Positions 33,601-43,040 of a stretch of 64,000 nt of DNA are shown piece after piece. Position 1 is the first letter of the stretch; each line of letters begins with the position of its first letter. Position numbers and translations under genes: made by a program. Source of the DNA: Breviolum minutum Mf 1.05b.01 (Eukaryota; Sar; Dinophyceae; Suessiales; Symbiodiniaceae); assembly GCA_000507305.1 (NCBI GenBank), contig DF239094.1:62001-126000 (forward strand), written 5' to 3'. The notes under the pieces are model-generated. The model ran no database searches and had not been told where the DNA came from. It saw only the letters and a program-made list of their open reading frames with translations.

Positions 33601-33989
33601 TATGGCTTTTTTTTGTCCCCCCCTCCCAGTAACAGTGGTAAAATGAAGGGTTTAGTTTATATATAGGAATCCCTTACTACACATGTAACAATCCTGCTGG
33701 TCACTAAGGTTTATGTCCAGCGACAATTCTGCCGCCAATTTGTTGCCTACTGCGCGAGCTGGTACGTCAAATCCAGCAGGTGGGAAAGGGGAATCAACGG
33801 GGATACGGTATTGAAAGGTTTCCGATTTTTTTCCTAAAAGTCTGATGACTTGCAACATGAACAAAAATGATTGAGCTTGATTGAGTAGTTACATGTGTTC
33901 TTTATTACTTTTGACAATTTAGATATTTTTTAAGACTAGAACATTTCGCTCAGCTCTTGTGCCACAAACACGGCGGTTCGGAGGTCCTG
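29773..33989 (+). CDS. BK/Slo-like ion-channel protein, twelve exons rebuilt (3' end incomplete)
   Basis: Exons: 29773-29874, 29992-30049, 30252-30340, 30494-30553, 30776-30897, 31213-31422, 32231-32345, 32899-32963, 33192-33295, 33453-33566, 33940-33989, plus probably 34421-34621. All eleven junctions agree in phase. Donors are GA, GC, GT, GT, GC, GT, GC, GT, GT, GA, GC. It starts MSSFFHNLWHEPRNGDGVLS. S1 is FLVALGTICFVTRVV; S2 VSFFIKFLLLFWRLGFCIYW; S3 GALDVASCLPVLC; the S4 position RRSWESFVPIMAEVLKQLG aligns with RSWLGLRFLRALRL-type BK sequence but has no arginine ladder. S5 is TQQIIAVLLSLLGTTVVSAT; the pore helix SFEDALIYMV is followed by NIFAGRDPPW instead of TVGYGD; S6 is ATTSGIIFIPFLVARSVELF. 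The RCK-like start follows (PKHLLYFAPH; EHFAQLLCHKHGGSEVL). Membrane topology is firm in outline; ion selectivity is unknown. Confidence 0.72.
30605..30655 (+). repeat. (TCC)n(TCA)n microsatellite in a channel intron
   Basis: Five TCC then eleven TCA units, ending at TGA. It lies in the intron 30554-30775. If the intron were retained, exon 4 would run on into a 16-serine tail. Confidence 0.85.
31500..32118 (+). CDS. Alternative or chance exons inside a channel intron
   Basis: 31500-31660 (ILDMFSFEVSPGGPSLEQTT) and 31727-31845 (VNKKKSRLDLFWKQ, then a stop) are phase-compatible with exon 31213-31422. A third frame near 31980-32115 reads IEVFFVWHFPLTLDVDDGAG. Using them would interrupt the S4-S5 link, so I treat them as alternative exons, a truncated isoform or chance. 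Confidence 0.25.
32762..32872 (+). mobile_element. MITE family C, complete copy
   Basis: A 111-bp element with 22-bp terminal repeats (TACACTCCCTGAAACTAACA / TACCCTCCCTGAAACTAACA, 21 of 22 over the full repeat) starting and ending in TA. Inside are CCTGAAAATAGGCC and CCAACCATCCATTTTCAGG. It lies in the channel intron just upstream of the pore exon. Confidence 0.85.
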
Positions 33990-34420
33990 GCGCAGGGCTA
34001 GACTTGTGGGTCGCCGTGCTGGAACAGCTGGATGACTTGGAAAACAAAGGTCTCATGGCATCTGACGATCTCAGGTGTCTTGGAACCACCTATTGAAGGG
34101 GGATCACCAATGGTTGGAGGAGATTGGAGGATTTGAGATCCATTGTTTTTTTTAATAAAGGGTTCTTGAAAGAACCACATTGTGGTTTACTTTATGAAGA
34201 GAAAAATATCATCATTGTCCGTTATTTTATATTGTTTGTCATCGCAATTGTTCTATTATCATTATAGGTGTATTAGATTGTTTTAGGAAATTCAACATGT
34301 TTGCTTTTAACTGCATTTTAAGGATCTTGGGTTAAACACACAAGAGGTTCTTTGTCTATGATATGTTTTTATTTTTATTTTTAAATTGATTGAAGTTCAA
34401 CAAACCTTGACTTCGGCCAT
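33567..34420 (+). other. Channel intron DNA with extra coding-like frames
   Basis: 33710-33800 is open in two frames (MSSDNSAANLLPTARAGTSN; VYVQRQFCRQFVAYCASWYV). From 33990 a frame reads LDLWVAVLEQLDDLENKGLM. Any of these could be missing RCK exons. Besides the placed exon 33940-33989 the interval is AT-rich. Confidence 0.3.
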
Positions 34421-34621
34421 CGAATGAGGCAGTTGCGGCAGATGTGTTTGTCGAAAGATACGCGGCTGGCCATACTTCATCAACGCTATTGCAAGCAATA
34501 TCCTGTGAATACTCAACTCTTCGCCTCCCGTCTTTTGGAGCTTCTGGAAATGGGACCTGTGCAGGAAGAAAAGAAGCCTTGCAAAGCTGCAAGCACTCAA
34601 GGTGCTTGTGCAGAAGCATAG
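34421..34621 (+). CDS. Candidate 3' exon of the channel gene
   Basis: RQLRQMCLSKDTRLAILHQR then YCKQYPVNTQLFASRLLELL, ending at TAG. Acceptor AATGAG|G, phase 2. A helix followed by a short beta-like VNTQLFA would suit an RCK domain, but the alignment is weak. A second long frame overlaps (EAVAADVFVERYAAGHTSST). Confidence 0.4.
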   Translation, partial: RMRQLRQMCLSKDTRLAILHQRYCKQYPVNTQLFASRLLELLEMGPVQEEKKPCKAASTQGACAEA

Positions 34622-34908
34622 GTTCATGTAGGCTACCCAGCGTGGAGCGGGATGTACACTCCCTAGAAATAAAGATTACCCCATGAAGAGATGCCATAGT
34701 AACACCCAGTTTTCAGGTCTTATGTTTAGCTTCTGGGAGCGTATGAGAATCATGAAAATATAGCATTTGGCCCACCCAACTCTACACTTCCAAAGATACT
34801 GTTACAGTACTTGGTAAACATGAGGATTGCAGAGGGCTTGCCGAGATATCAAAAATTCTTGTTGGTTGAAACACTTTATCATCCCCAATACTGGGTACCA
34901 TCGCATCA

Positions 34909-35040
34909 ATGCCAAGTCAGCTTGGGGAAGAACTTGTGCAGATAGCAGTGCCTGAAGACGTGGCTCTGCTTCTGGGAACAGCCCCTGCTGCTTTTGAACC
35001 TCGATTTCTGGGTCAAAGCTCTGCCGTGCTAGCCAGCTAG
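34909..35040 (+). CDS. 43-codon ORF or terminal exon
   Basis: MPSQLGEELVQIAVPEDVAL then LLGTAPAAFEPRFLGQSSAV, stop at 35038. The frame is open further upstream (from about 34870), so it may be a terminal exon. Acidic and complex composition; no family known. Confidence 0.42.
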   Translation: MPSQLGEELVQIAVPEDVALLLGTAPAAFEPRFLGQSSAVLAS

Positions 35041-35081
35041 TTCACACTGTTGGGACAATAGCTACACTGCCCCTTCTAAAA

Positions 35082-35690
35082 CAGGATATGATATGACACA
35101 ACATGATGTGATACGCTATGATGTTGTACGATATCATACTGTATGACACTGTATGACATGATACTGTATGGTATCACATGATCCATATGATATGATATAT
35201 TGATATAATAGATTAATAGCATACGATAAGACATGATATGATGTGATAGCTTTGATATGGTATGATACGAGATCCTGTAAACATGGTATAACATGATACC
35301 ATATGATACGATATCATATCATATTACATGGTGTCTGATATGACACACTACGATACTGCATGATATGATACCGTATGGTAAATATATGTTGCCCCTGTAT
35401 GATATGATATCATTTGTCATACGATATGATACCGATATGATATGAGACGAACTGATACCATATGGATCCAAATGGGATGCTACTCCTTGACTTGAGGCAA
35501 TATGATATGACAGGCCATAACACTGGATACTCTATGGTATGATGCTCATGTATGTAAAGATTAAAGTTATGTATACGTATACGTACTACACTTTATGATA
35601 CGCTTTGATACTGTTTGAATCAGTTTGATGCGATTCGAAACTGGATATGATATGATATGATACCGTATGATATGATAAGATAGGACATGC
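35082..35690. repeat. Degenerate GATATGA-rich tract, about 600 bp
   Basis: Dense imperfect copies of ATGATATGATAC and relatives (GATATGATAT, CATGATACTGTATG). No gene overlaps it. A shorter related tract is at 62388-62530. Probably an expanded and mutated minisatellite. Confidence 0.8.
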
Positions 35691-35861
35691 GTTGGTGCAA
35701 AGAAAAAGACAACTCCTTTATCACAGAGGAATTACTAACAATTCCCGTTGGATGATATGGATTTTATGAACGGAAACGTTGAAGGAACAACTTTGTCTTT
35801 GTTTGCAAATTGCATTATATATTTCACCTGCACTGATGAGTAGCCTAGTATCCTGATAAGT

Positions 35862-36030
35862 AGCCTAGTATCCTGGCGGCGGTTTGCCCTAGAAATGGAG
35901 GGGAACTACAAGAGCATCCTGCTGGAGATGTTTTCCAAATCGATCTCGACCACACTGGACCAGTCTTTTTGCTGGTCTTGTGGGATGTACATCAGCTACA
36001 CGTCAGACCATGTCAGATGTGATCTGACAT
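35862..36030 (+). CDS. Candidate exon with two open frames
   Basis: Either MEGNYKSILLEMFSKSISTT (from 35895) or GELQEHPAGDVFQIDLDHTG then PVFLLVLWDVHQLHV. Both look protein-like, so the frame is open to question. A 20-bp unit (TAGCCTAGTATCCTGATAAG) is duplicated just upstream at 35841-35875. Confidence 0.3.
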
Positions 36031-36180
36031 GATTTGACACTTGGGATGACAGCAGTCATACCCTGCTCGTGCTTTTTGGAAAACTGCACTGAAATTTCAT
36101 CGTTCAAAGTTGGGTTTAGATATGTCTAGATATGTTTAGATGCAACACAATTCTCTTCGTCTTCTCAGATGGTTGGGATT

Positions 36181-36246
36181 TACCCTCCCTATAATATCCA
36201 CAGCTTGCCCCTGAAAATAGGCCAGTCTTCCAACCATCCATTTTCC
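36181..36246 (+). mobile_element. MITE family C, 3'-truncated copy
   Basis: TACCCTCCCTATAATATCC then CCTGAAAATAGGCC and CAACCATCCATTTTC match the C element at 32762. The right terminus is lost where CGCAGCCAG begins, immediately before the next candidate exon. Confidence 0.65.
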
Positions 36247-36260
36247 GCAGCCAGGTCCAG

Positions 36261-36380
36261 ATGGATTCCTCACAGGCAAGTCTCGCAGCTACGGCGCAGT
36301 TGCGCTTAGGTGCCATCGCAACGGTGGATGGACCTACTGTTGATGGTTCAGAAATCTGGCTAATCAGTTGCGGTTGGTAG
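36261..36380 (+). CDS. 39-codon ORF or exon
   Basis: MDSSQASLAATAQLRLGAIA then TVDGPTVDGSEIWLISCGW and TAG. It follows CAG-rich sequence at the edge of a truncated MITE, which may supply its acceptor. Unknown protein. Confidence 0.4.
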   Translation: MDSSQASLAATAQLRLGAIATVDGPTVDGSEIWLISCGW

Positions 36381-36691
36381 ATTAACCCATTGTTTACAGG
36401 GTTTTATACATCCCAGGTGGTTGTTTGGGATAACAGATACCAACAGATACCAACAGTATGAAATGGCTTTTGGTGTATAGTGCAGCTGTAAGCAGCTATA
36501 CAGCAATAGAGTACCTCACAATTTTGGAATGCCAAGTTGTGATTATTTCCAATGTCCAGGCATCAATGTGTTTTCAAGCAGACAGCAAATAGAAAACAAA
36601 GCAGAACTGCATCATAAGGTTTCCCGGACACCTTTGCCCACACATCTCATGCTGCATTGCTGCCAATGTTAGTTTGTGTCTGAATCACTCC

Positions 36692-38246
36692 ATGGTCAGC
36701 AACTTCTATGACGTGCTGCTGGTGGATCAGAATGCTACTTCGGATGAGATAAAGGTGGCCTTCAAACGAAGAGCATTGCAAGTTCATCCTGACAAAGGTG
36801 GTAGCAAGGAGGAATTTCATATGGTGTACCAAGCACTTGAGACTTTGACTGATGCAACGACTCGCAAGAAGTATGATCATAGTCTGACTACAGGAAGGTT
36901 TCCAGCACACAGAGACACTGCCAAGGGCAGACCGAAGAGACCACGTCAAGCGGAGCGTCCAAAAAGAACGCCGGGGTTGAAAAGGTCAAAAGTTGGTGAG
37001 AAAAGCAGCAATGCGAAAAGTTGGTGACACGTTCCAGATGAAACAAACCAAATTTTTGATGCAGATTCGTGATTTGTTGAAGACGATGCCACGAGATATG
37101 CGGAAGGTTGCAATCAGAAAAGACTTCACTCAAAGTCAACGTTTGATTCTTGAGAAATGGATGGTGGATGGAGCTCAGACATCCTTAGAAGCGAAGATCG
37201 AGCCAGTGGTACCTGAATCTGAAAAAACTATGCCTGTGGATATTGCTAGACCTGCAATCGAACAGACAACATCTGGCAAATGTCAACAGGACAGAAAAGA
37301 CACGATTTCTACAGCATTGGCTTTGTCATCCCCACCTATGAGTCTTGCTTCACCTCATATGTCAGGGAAAAAGAGTGCTCGTATGAAGAAGAAAATTGGC
37401 AACAGGAAAAATATACATGGCTACGCAAAGAAGATGGGTGTTTGTGGATTCCTGAGGAATGACGGCGCTGGTTACAAAGCTGAAATTGAGTTTGACGGCG
37501 TTCATATCGATATGTGGACGAAACGATCTGATTTGCCAACAGCTCTTGAGTATTTGCTGATCCTCATATCAGTGAAGCAGAAGATGCTTGATTCCAACCA
37601 GCATAGCCGTGGCATGCTTTTCGAGGAACGACTTAAGGAAGCTTTGCTCTCATCGGTCAGTGAGCAAGGAAAAACACTGACCGGGGTAATACTTGGCTTT
37701 CGTGTCTATCAGCGAGCTGGATTCTTCATAGACTTCCAATTGCGGAGTCCCAAAGTGCGAAGTGTTGAAGACTTGGGGAGGATTCGCAGACTCTTAGATC
37801 CTTTTCGCATTTTTAACAAGTCAGAGTTGCAGGGTGCAAAAATCTATTGGCGTTACAGCCCCTCTGATCTTGACGATGTATGGCAGAGGCTTCGGACTTC
37901 AATCTTGACGGCATTCGAAATTGCTGGTGTTGACAGCACCCGATTTGAGCACAAGCTGCTAGCAAGACATGAGGCACGCGCAGCCTCACGCGCCCAAGCT
38001 TTGCGATTATGGGAGCGGCAACGCATGGCTTTGCATGACAAAGGACGACCAGAAAGATCACGTTGGCCTCCTCAAGGGAAGGACAACTACTCCGCTCTGA
38101 AGAAGCTCCTTGTCAGATGGAAGGTACTTCTTCGAAGGGCACAACTCGTGGCAGACAAAGCTCGCCGTCGACGCCAACGGGAACAGAGAAAGAAGCAGCA
38201 AGAACGAATACGCGAACTACAAAGGCAACAAAAGAAAGAGGGTTAG
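36692..38246 (+). CDS. J-domain protein with conserved basic/AP2-like body (copy 2)
   Basis: The ATG at 36692 opens a J domain (NFYDVLLVDQNATSDEIKVA; HPD at HPDKGG; ends TRKKYDHSL), followed by a Lys/Arg linker. The rest, homologous to copy 1 at 2-1981, is in another frame from 37038. Removing 36992-37037 (46 bp, GTTGGTG...TTCCAG, phase 0) joins KRSK to MKQTKFLMQIRDLL and gives 502 residues; otherwise a one-base frameshift separates the halves. The body has IRDLLKTMPRDMRKVAIRKD, YKAEIEFDGVHIDM, IYWRYSPSDLDD, one WERQRMALHDK unit and a Lys/Arg/Gln helix. J domains stimulate Hsp70 ATPase; coupling to a possible DNA-binding body is unusual. Near the C-terminus another frame (CSDADDVLPVL) resembles the SDLTMDDILGQ end of copy 1, hinting at a second frame change. 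Confidence 0.78.
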
Positions 38247-38420
38247 AAGCATGCAGTGACGCAGATGACGTCCTACCTGTGCTTGCCTGGTTGCAAGATT
38301 TAGATAGATTTGGTCTATCCGTCTATCCCTTTTACGGAGATCCCTTTGATAGCAACCCAAACGTTGCATATCGTCACAGGTCTGAAGATGAAACACTTAA
38401 GGATTGCCATAGGTCCTTAG

Positions 38421-38804
38421 GTCGTCAAATATATTGCTCATTTGTCAGATGCAATGCCGGATGCACTGGATGGTGTGCCCGCAATTGCAGCACAGATCCC
38501 TCTCAAAGAAGCAACGGATCCACAACACCTGTCCAACATTTTGTGGACATCGGCCAACTTGAAGGATGACGCACCTGAAGTGCTGAGCATTGTGCCTGCA
38601 ATGACAGTCCAAATCCGTCTTGAAAGCAAAGGACTTGAGCCCCCAATGTTTGGACACAAGTTTGTTGCCAAAAAGACGCAGGTGATACAGTGTGATGAGA
38701 TGTCCTCTACCAAAAAGGGGGTGGGTCAAGTCAAACTATGCGTGAGGTTTTTTGAGGTCAAATGGAAACAACTAACTAGTGGGTTGGAGCCGGGCAATTT
38801 GTAG
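38421..38804 (+). CDS. Helical-repeat (OPR/RAP-like) exon
   Basis: From the acceptor CCTTAG the frame reads AHLSDAMPDALDGVPAIAAQ, then HLSNILWTSANLKDDAPEVL and SIVPAMTVQI: about two 36-38-residue units of the pattern LSNxLWxxAxLKDxAPEVLxxVPA. Octotricopeptide- and RAP-associated repeats of this type bind organelle RNA in algae and apicomplexans. After 38620 the sequence loses the pattern, so the real exon may end earlier than the stop at 38804. It sits 175 bp after the copy 2 J gene on the same strand. Confidence 0.6.
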   Translation, partial: VVKYIAHLSDAMPDALDGVPAIAAQIPLKEATDPQHLSNILWTSANLKDDAPEVLSIVPAMTVQIRLESKGLEPPMFGHKFVAKKTQVIQCDEMSSTKKGVGQVKLCVRFFEVKWKQLTSGLEPGNL

Positions 38805-39569
38805 AGTAACCATATGTTTGTAGAGATCTTAAATTCATCTACCAGGTAGATTTATGATTTTCTACTAAGCAGTGTTTTGTAGAGAGCATGATTGATTCTT
38901 CAATTTTGACCCCTTTTGAACAATATTGAAACGTGAAAACAGTGTGTTGTAGAGAAAGCTTTGCAAGACAATCCCATAGCCCATAGATTCCGATCGATTT
39001 CCCATATACCCTCCACCGAATTTCTCTGCATAATTTTTCCTTTACTGAATCATCAACTTAGCTATTTTGTGGTGATTAATTTTAGTGATGACGATGAGAA
39101 TGACCACCATGACGGGGTTTTCTAGGTGCTGTCATCGAGGGGTTGGAGTCTCAGGGCTGGTTCCACAGTCGAATTGGGATGGAACTGCGGACTGGTTTGC
39201 TTTTTTGATTTAAGCCACATCCAACAACGAATAGTTTGGCATCCCACCCAATTGAACTCCTTCTAAGCTTTATGATTTTGTTTGAGTAATTTATCGTGAA
39301 CATGACTATGTGGTCAATAGTATTATCCTCTTCGACATCTCGCCAGGTCATGCATAAACAAATCTTAAACAAAAATAATTGAAATCCACAAGTCCAATGG
39401 ACTTAGGGAATGTTTCCACAAGATTCAAGGGCAATGCTTAGGAAAATAGCTATATAAGACAATACACAAACATGTCCTAATATTCTACATCTTAATTTAG
39501 AATAACTTAGATCATCATCTTAAAAAAAACATCCGGTAAATAACTTATGCAAAAATCTTGGATCCCAAC
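38805..39569. other. Non-coding interval
   Basis: AT-rich with repeated TTTGTAGAGA-like phrases near 38815-38955. No exon seen. Confidence 0.5.
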
Positions 39570-39692
39570 ATGGCTGGAATGTCACTTCAACATGTACCCA
39601 GGTCCGCCTCCCGTGACTTGTCTCCTGTGGATGAGACCAAGGCAATGGGCGGATGGACCGTGGAAGTCCAGTGGACCAAACAAAGTGACTAG
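39570..39692 (+). CDS. Candidate exon, 40 codons
   Basis: MAGMSLQHVPRSASRDLSPV then DETKAMGGWTVEVQWTKQ, open further upstream (AKILDPN). Clear coding composition. The donor may be a GA after CAAAGT. The next exon, near 39868, is ambiguous in phase. Confidence 0.45.
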   Translation: MAGMSLQHVPRSASRDLSPVDETKAMGGWTVEVQWTKQSD

Positions 39693-39867
39693 TTTTTAGG
39701 ATGATCCATGTAAAATGCAAAAGATTCCCTACTACCCCAAACGCAAAAGTTTGCTCTTTTGACTTCTTGGGATATAAAAAATGTTTTTTGATAATGGTCC
39801 GGTTAAGTAGTATTACACACCATGCTGGAAGTATCATGTCATTGGTAATGAAATGTGTAACCTTACA

Positions 39868-40249
39868 GGATGAATCTGATGGAATCTTTGGATGCCGTGA
39901 GGTCATGGCCTGGCGGCCCAAGTGCAGAAGAGCTAGAGGTAAAGGCAGGTGGCATTGCATGCATGAATGGGTGATATGGGTGATATGGGTGATATGGATG
40001 GATAGTTCTTTTTCGCAATACCAATCTAAAGTGGTACATAGTCTTAACTGTATTTTCCAATTCACATGGGAAAGTTCAGGTCGATATTCCAGGTTGGGGT
40101 AAAAGACAGGATGACAATTGTTACACCCTTGCAGCATACATCAGCATAATGGCTAATGTCTGCCACAGGTATCCTTGGCAAAAGCGATACCCAACATTCC
40201 ACAGGGCTTCAACCACGTCCAGCATGGTCCAACCTGTTGGGCCCTGAGT
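39868..40249 (+). CDS. Two candidate exons, frames unresolved
   Basis: At 39868 the acceptor CTTACAG leads either to MNLMESLDAVRSWPGGPSAE (phase 2, donor GTAAAG) or to ESDGIFGCREVMAWRPKCRR (phase 0). At 40169 the choices are VSLAKAIPNIPQGFNHVQHG or YPWQKRYPTFHRASTTSSMV. A 9-bp repeat GTGATATGG x3 lies between them at about 39971. Confidence 0.33.
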
Positions 40250-41585
40250 TGACAGTTTTTGCAGCCTTGGACGTAGCATCGTTTGATGTTGGCTTTTAGA
40301 TTTTGTGATCCATGGATCAATCCTAATTATGGGCCCGGCCAATATTTTAGCTTATATTTATCATTTTATCTACATTCGAGAATTTTTACATCAACTTGAA
40401 CAATGATCATGAATGCACCTTGACAACTATAGATAGTAGTAGATGCATGATCTCAACCGTCATGATGTCTAATTGAAATAGCTTTATGATTCAAGATGCT
40501 TTATGTCACTGTTTTAGTTGTTAAGATGTTTCAGATTTTCAAACATGGGGCCACCGGGCAACCATGTTTGGTTTTGCATGACGACTATTGGTGAAGCTTT
40601 GGCTGAACGGGTGACCGTGTAGAGATCACCAAAAGCTGTGAGCCAGGCAGGATGAGAGGCATGTTCATATAAATCTTGAGAAACAAACATAAAACGGCAC
40701 ATCAAATTTATGAATATATATATATATGAATATAATACAATATAATAATATATATATATAATATAATTATAAAATATCATACAATACATATATTACATAC
40801 ATCCATACATACTGTTGGTCAACCGTATCATATTCTAAATATCATCATGATTAATGGTCATTGATGCCCTTGATCGTTTCATCCATGTGATGACTCCAGG
40901 TGATGACTCGGCCCCATGCCTCTCCGTTCCAGCCGGAGAGGTGGGTGGTGGGTGGTGGTAGACCTCCCTGGAGAAGGAGATGAAACTATTGGACACCCAC
41001 CATTTTTAGGCGTGAAATTGTTAGTTTTAGGGAGTGTATGTAAGGAAAATTTTGGTTTTTATGTAGCAGATGTGTTTGAAAAAGTCATTGGAAGATATTG
41101 GAAGTGAATCACTTGCATGCAAGTGTTGTGGTGGATGAATGCACGCATTCTGCAAAGTGGCATGCAACTTGCCGAAGATAGCAGGGCGTTGGGTCATACT
41201 GTTTCAAACGATTAGATGATATTGCAGTTTTGCCTTCGCAGCGGTTGCTATACAGGTTAGTCGTAAAGAAGTCATCGGACTACTTCGTGCAATGGCAATG
41301 ATATAATACTGCTTAGCTTCTTTCCGCCCTTGCCAGGAAGAAGTTATGCTTCGCCTAGAGTGTCACATGGAAGCACTGTTTCTGATGTGACTGAAAGATC
41401 TTTTTTGAGAAGATGTGAAAAACCGCCATGCACTGACAGCGCACTGACAGCGTGGTGCTAGTCTAGGCAAGATCAATCCAGTTTATAATCAGCTAAAATC
41501 AAATGATGTGTTTTTGTTTTGCACAGCAGTCCCCGCCGCTTAGCTGGGAAGTCTCACATGATCTCACCATGATTTCCATGACTTC
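40250..41585. other. Mostly non-coding, AT-rich
   Basis: It contains (AT)n-like DNA at about 40710-40770, one possible small exon at 40901-40940 (DDSAPCLSVPAGE before GTGGGT) and a MITE C copy. No other gene seen. Confidence 0.45.
40959..41038 (+). mobile_element. MITE family C, diverged copy
   Basis: The right half ACCATTTTTAGGCGTGAAAT then TGTTAGTTTTAGGGAGTGTA matches the copy at 20991. The left end (TAGACCTCCCTGGAG) is only partly alike. It begins inside GTGGTGG-rich DNA. Confidence 0.5.
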
Positions 41586-42250
41586 ATGACTCCGAAGTGC
41601 CAAGATGTTCAGAAGACGAGCGACGCCGAATACACCTATACTGCCTATACTACAGATATGGGTTGGTTGATACATACTATCATAGGGGATCATAAGGGAA
41701 CATGGAGTACAAGAGACTTAATTGAGCATAGGAAGCTATATCATCTGCATTTTAGATGCATTTGAGGTAGCCAAATTTGTGCAATTGTGGGCAAACCAAA
41801 TCTCTGAAAATGAGCCTTTCACCATCTGAGCACCAAATCTATGTTAGGTCCTTCGTGTCACAACAGAAGGGGGCAGATGCCTTCAAGCACGCCTGCTTCC
41901 GACTGGGGAGGCAACCAGCAAACGATTCTTAGCTTCACATCAGCGTGGCAAAGGGCTGACCACAAATTGGCACATGAACTATAGCTTCCTGTCAATTTTA
42001 TGGATTTTAAGGGTGGCAGGAAAGCTTCCTCATAATGTCCCGAAACGGTATTTTGCAGAATGAAGAGTACTTGGTGATGTGCCATAGGTATAGACATAGA
42101 GATGCATCCGATGTGCACTGCTACAGTAGTTGGGCCCTTGACATTGCTTATCAACCAGGGGCTTGTTTCCTTTCTATGGCCACCAAGGAGGTTCTGGCCG
42201 ATCTACGAGACCATGGCGTGTCCTGGTCCAAAAATAATAGATGCTGCTAG
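41586..42250 (+). CDS. Candidate exons
   Basis: 41586-41765 reads MTPKCQDVQKTSDAEYTYTA from an ATG. 41848-42063 is a 71-codon frame after TTAG (VLRVTTEGGRCLQARLLPTG; NYSFLSILWILRVAGKLPHN) ending in TGA, too long to dismiss. 42055-42230 reads SSWALDIAYQPGACFLSMAT then KEVLADLRDHGVSWSK in another frame. Their order suggests one gene, but phases were not reconciled. Confidence 0.42.
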
Positions 42251-42464
42251 GGATCTAAGGATCTAAGGTTTGTGGCACCGATTCTCAATGTGATGGGGAA
42301 AATGTATGGGGAACAGCTTTCTTCTCATAAGGACTCTCTATTTTTTTACCAAGATCCTGATTCATACTGTTGATGGAAGAAAGTCCCAAAGAACCACCTG
42401 ACATGTATGAAACCCTGTAAAGAATGGGATATTTACCTGCCATATCAACTGGTGCCCCACCGAG

Positions 42465-42552
42465 GCTTTAGTCCTTGATGTTCAGCTTTGTCGAGATTTG
42501 GAGCCAGTACTCATCTTCCTGAAAGAAGCTCCGTTGGGCATCCACCAGGCAG
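42465..42552 (+). CDS. Well-bounded exon
   Basis: ALVLDVQLCRDLEPVLIFLK then EAPLGIHQA, between CACCGAG and CAGGCAG|GTAACA, phase 0 to 1. Clean boundaries and a helical hydrophobic pattern; family unknown. Confidence 0.57.
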
Positions 42553-42719
42553 GTAACAAAGGAGGCCCCCCAATGTTCCCAAGAAAAACAAGGGGTTTTG
42601 TTGGTATTTTTTGGTCAACTGCAAGTCTCCTGTCGTGTTGGGATGTGTTGGGAGGGTTGGATGATTTTTGAAAAGCACAACGTCCGATCAGGTGATGATC
42701 TACGATGGCTATTTGTTTT

Positions 42720-43040
42720 TTGGAGCAGAGAGTTCGTATCAGGAGTCTTTGCAGCAGGGTTCGACTGGCTGGAAAGGATTTATCGAACTGATTATCCTCA
42801 AATGATGGACAAAATACTGTACCAATGGCGACTCATGACATGAGTGACATGAGAAACATTCCACAAATTGCTGAAGGTTTTAACCATCTCACCTGATCAA
42901 GCGGATACTATCCATCAGTGTTGTCTCGTACTGCTACAAGTGTGGATCATTTGTCAGAAAATTGATGACAATGCGCAATGTCCAAGGAGAAGTTGCGAGC
43001 CACGCGACATCGGATGCCACAGAGTGTGCTGAAAGACCAG
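42720..43040 (+). CDS. Two candidate exons
   Basis: A frame ending at 42843 reads SREFVSGVFAAGFDWLERIY then RTDYPQMMDKILYQWRLM. Exon 42987-43040 reads EKLRATRHRMPQSVLKDQ, phase 0 at both ends, acceptor TCCAAG, donor GTACAG. The second is better supported. Confidence 0.43.

Noticed and set aside
40169-40249. Papain-family active site (HGPTCWALS)
   Set aside because: The Gln-x-x-Cys spacing is wrong, the frame stops at once, and a second frame is equally open.
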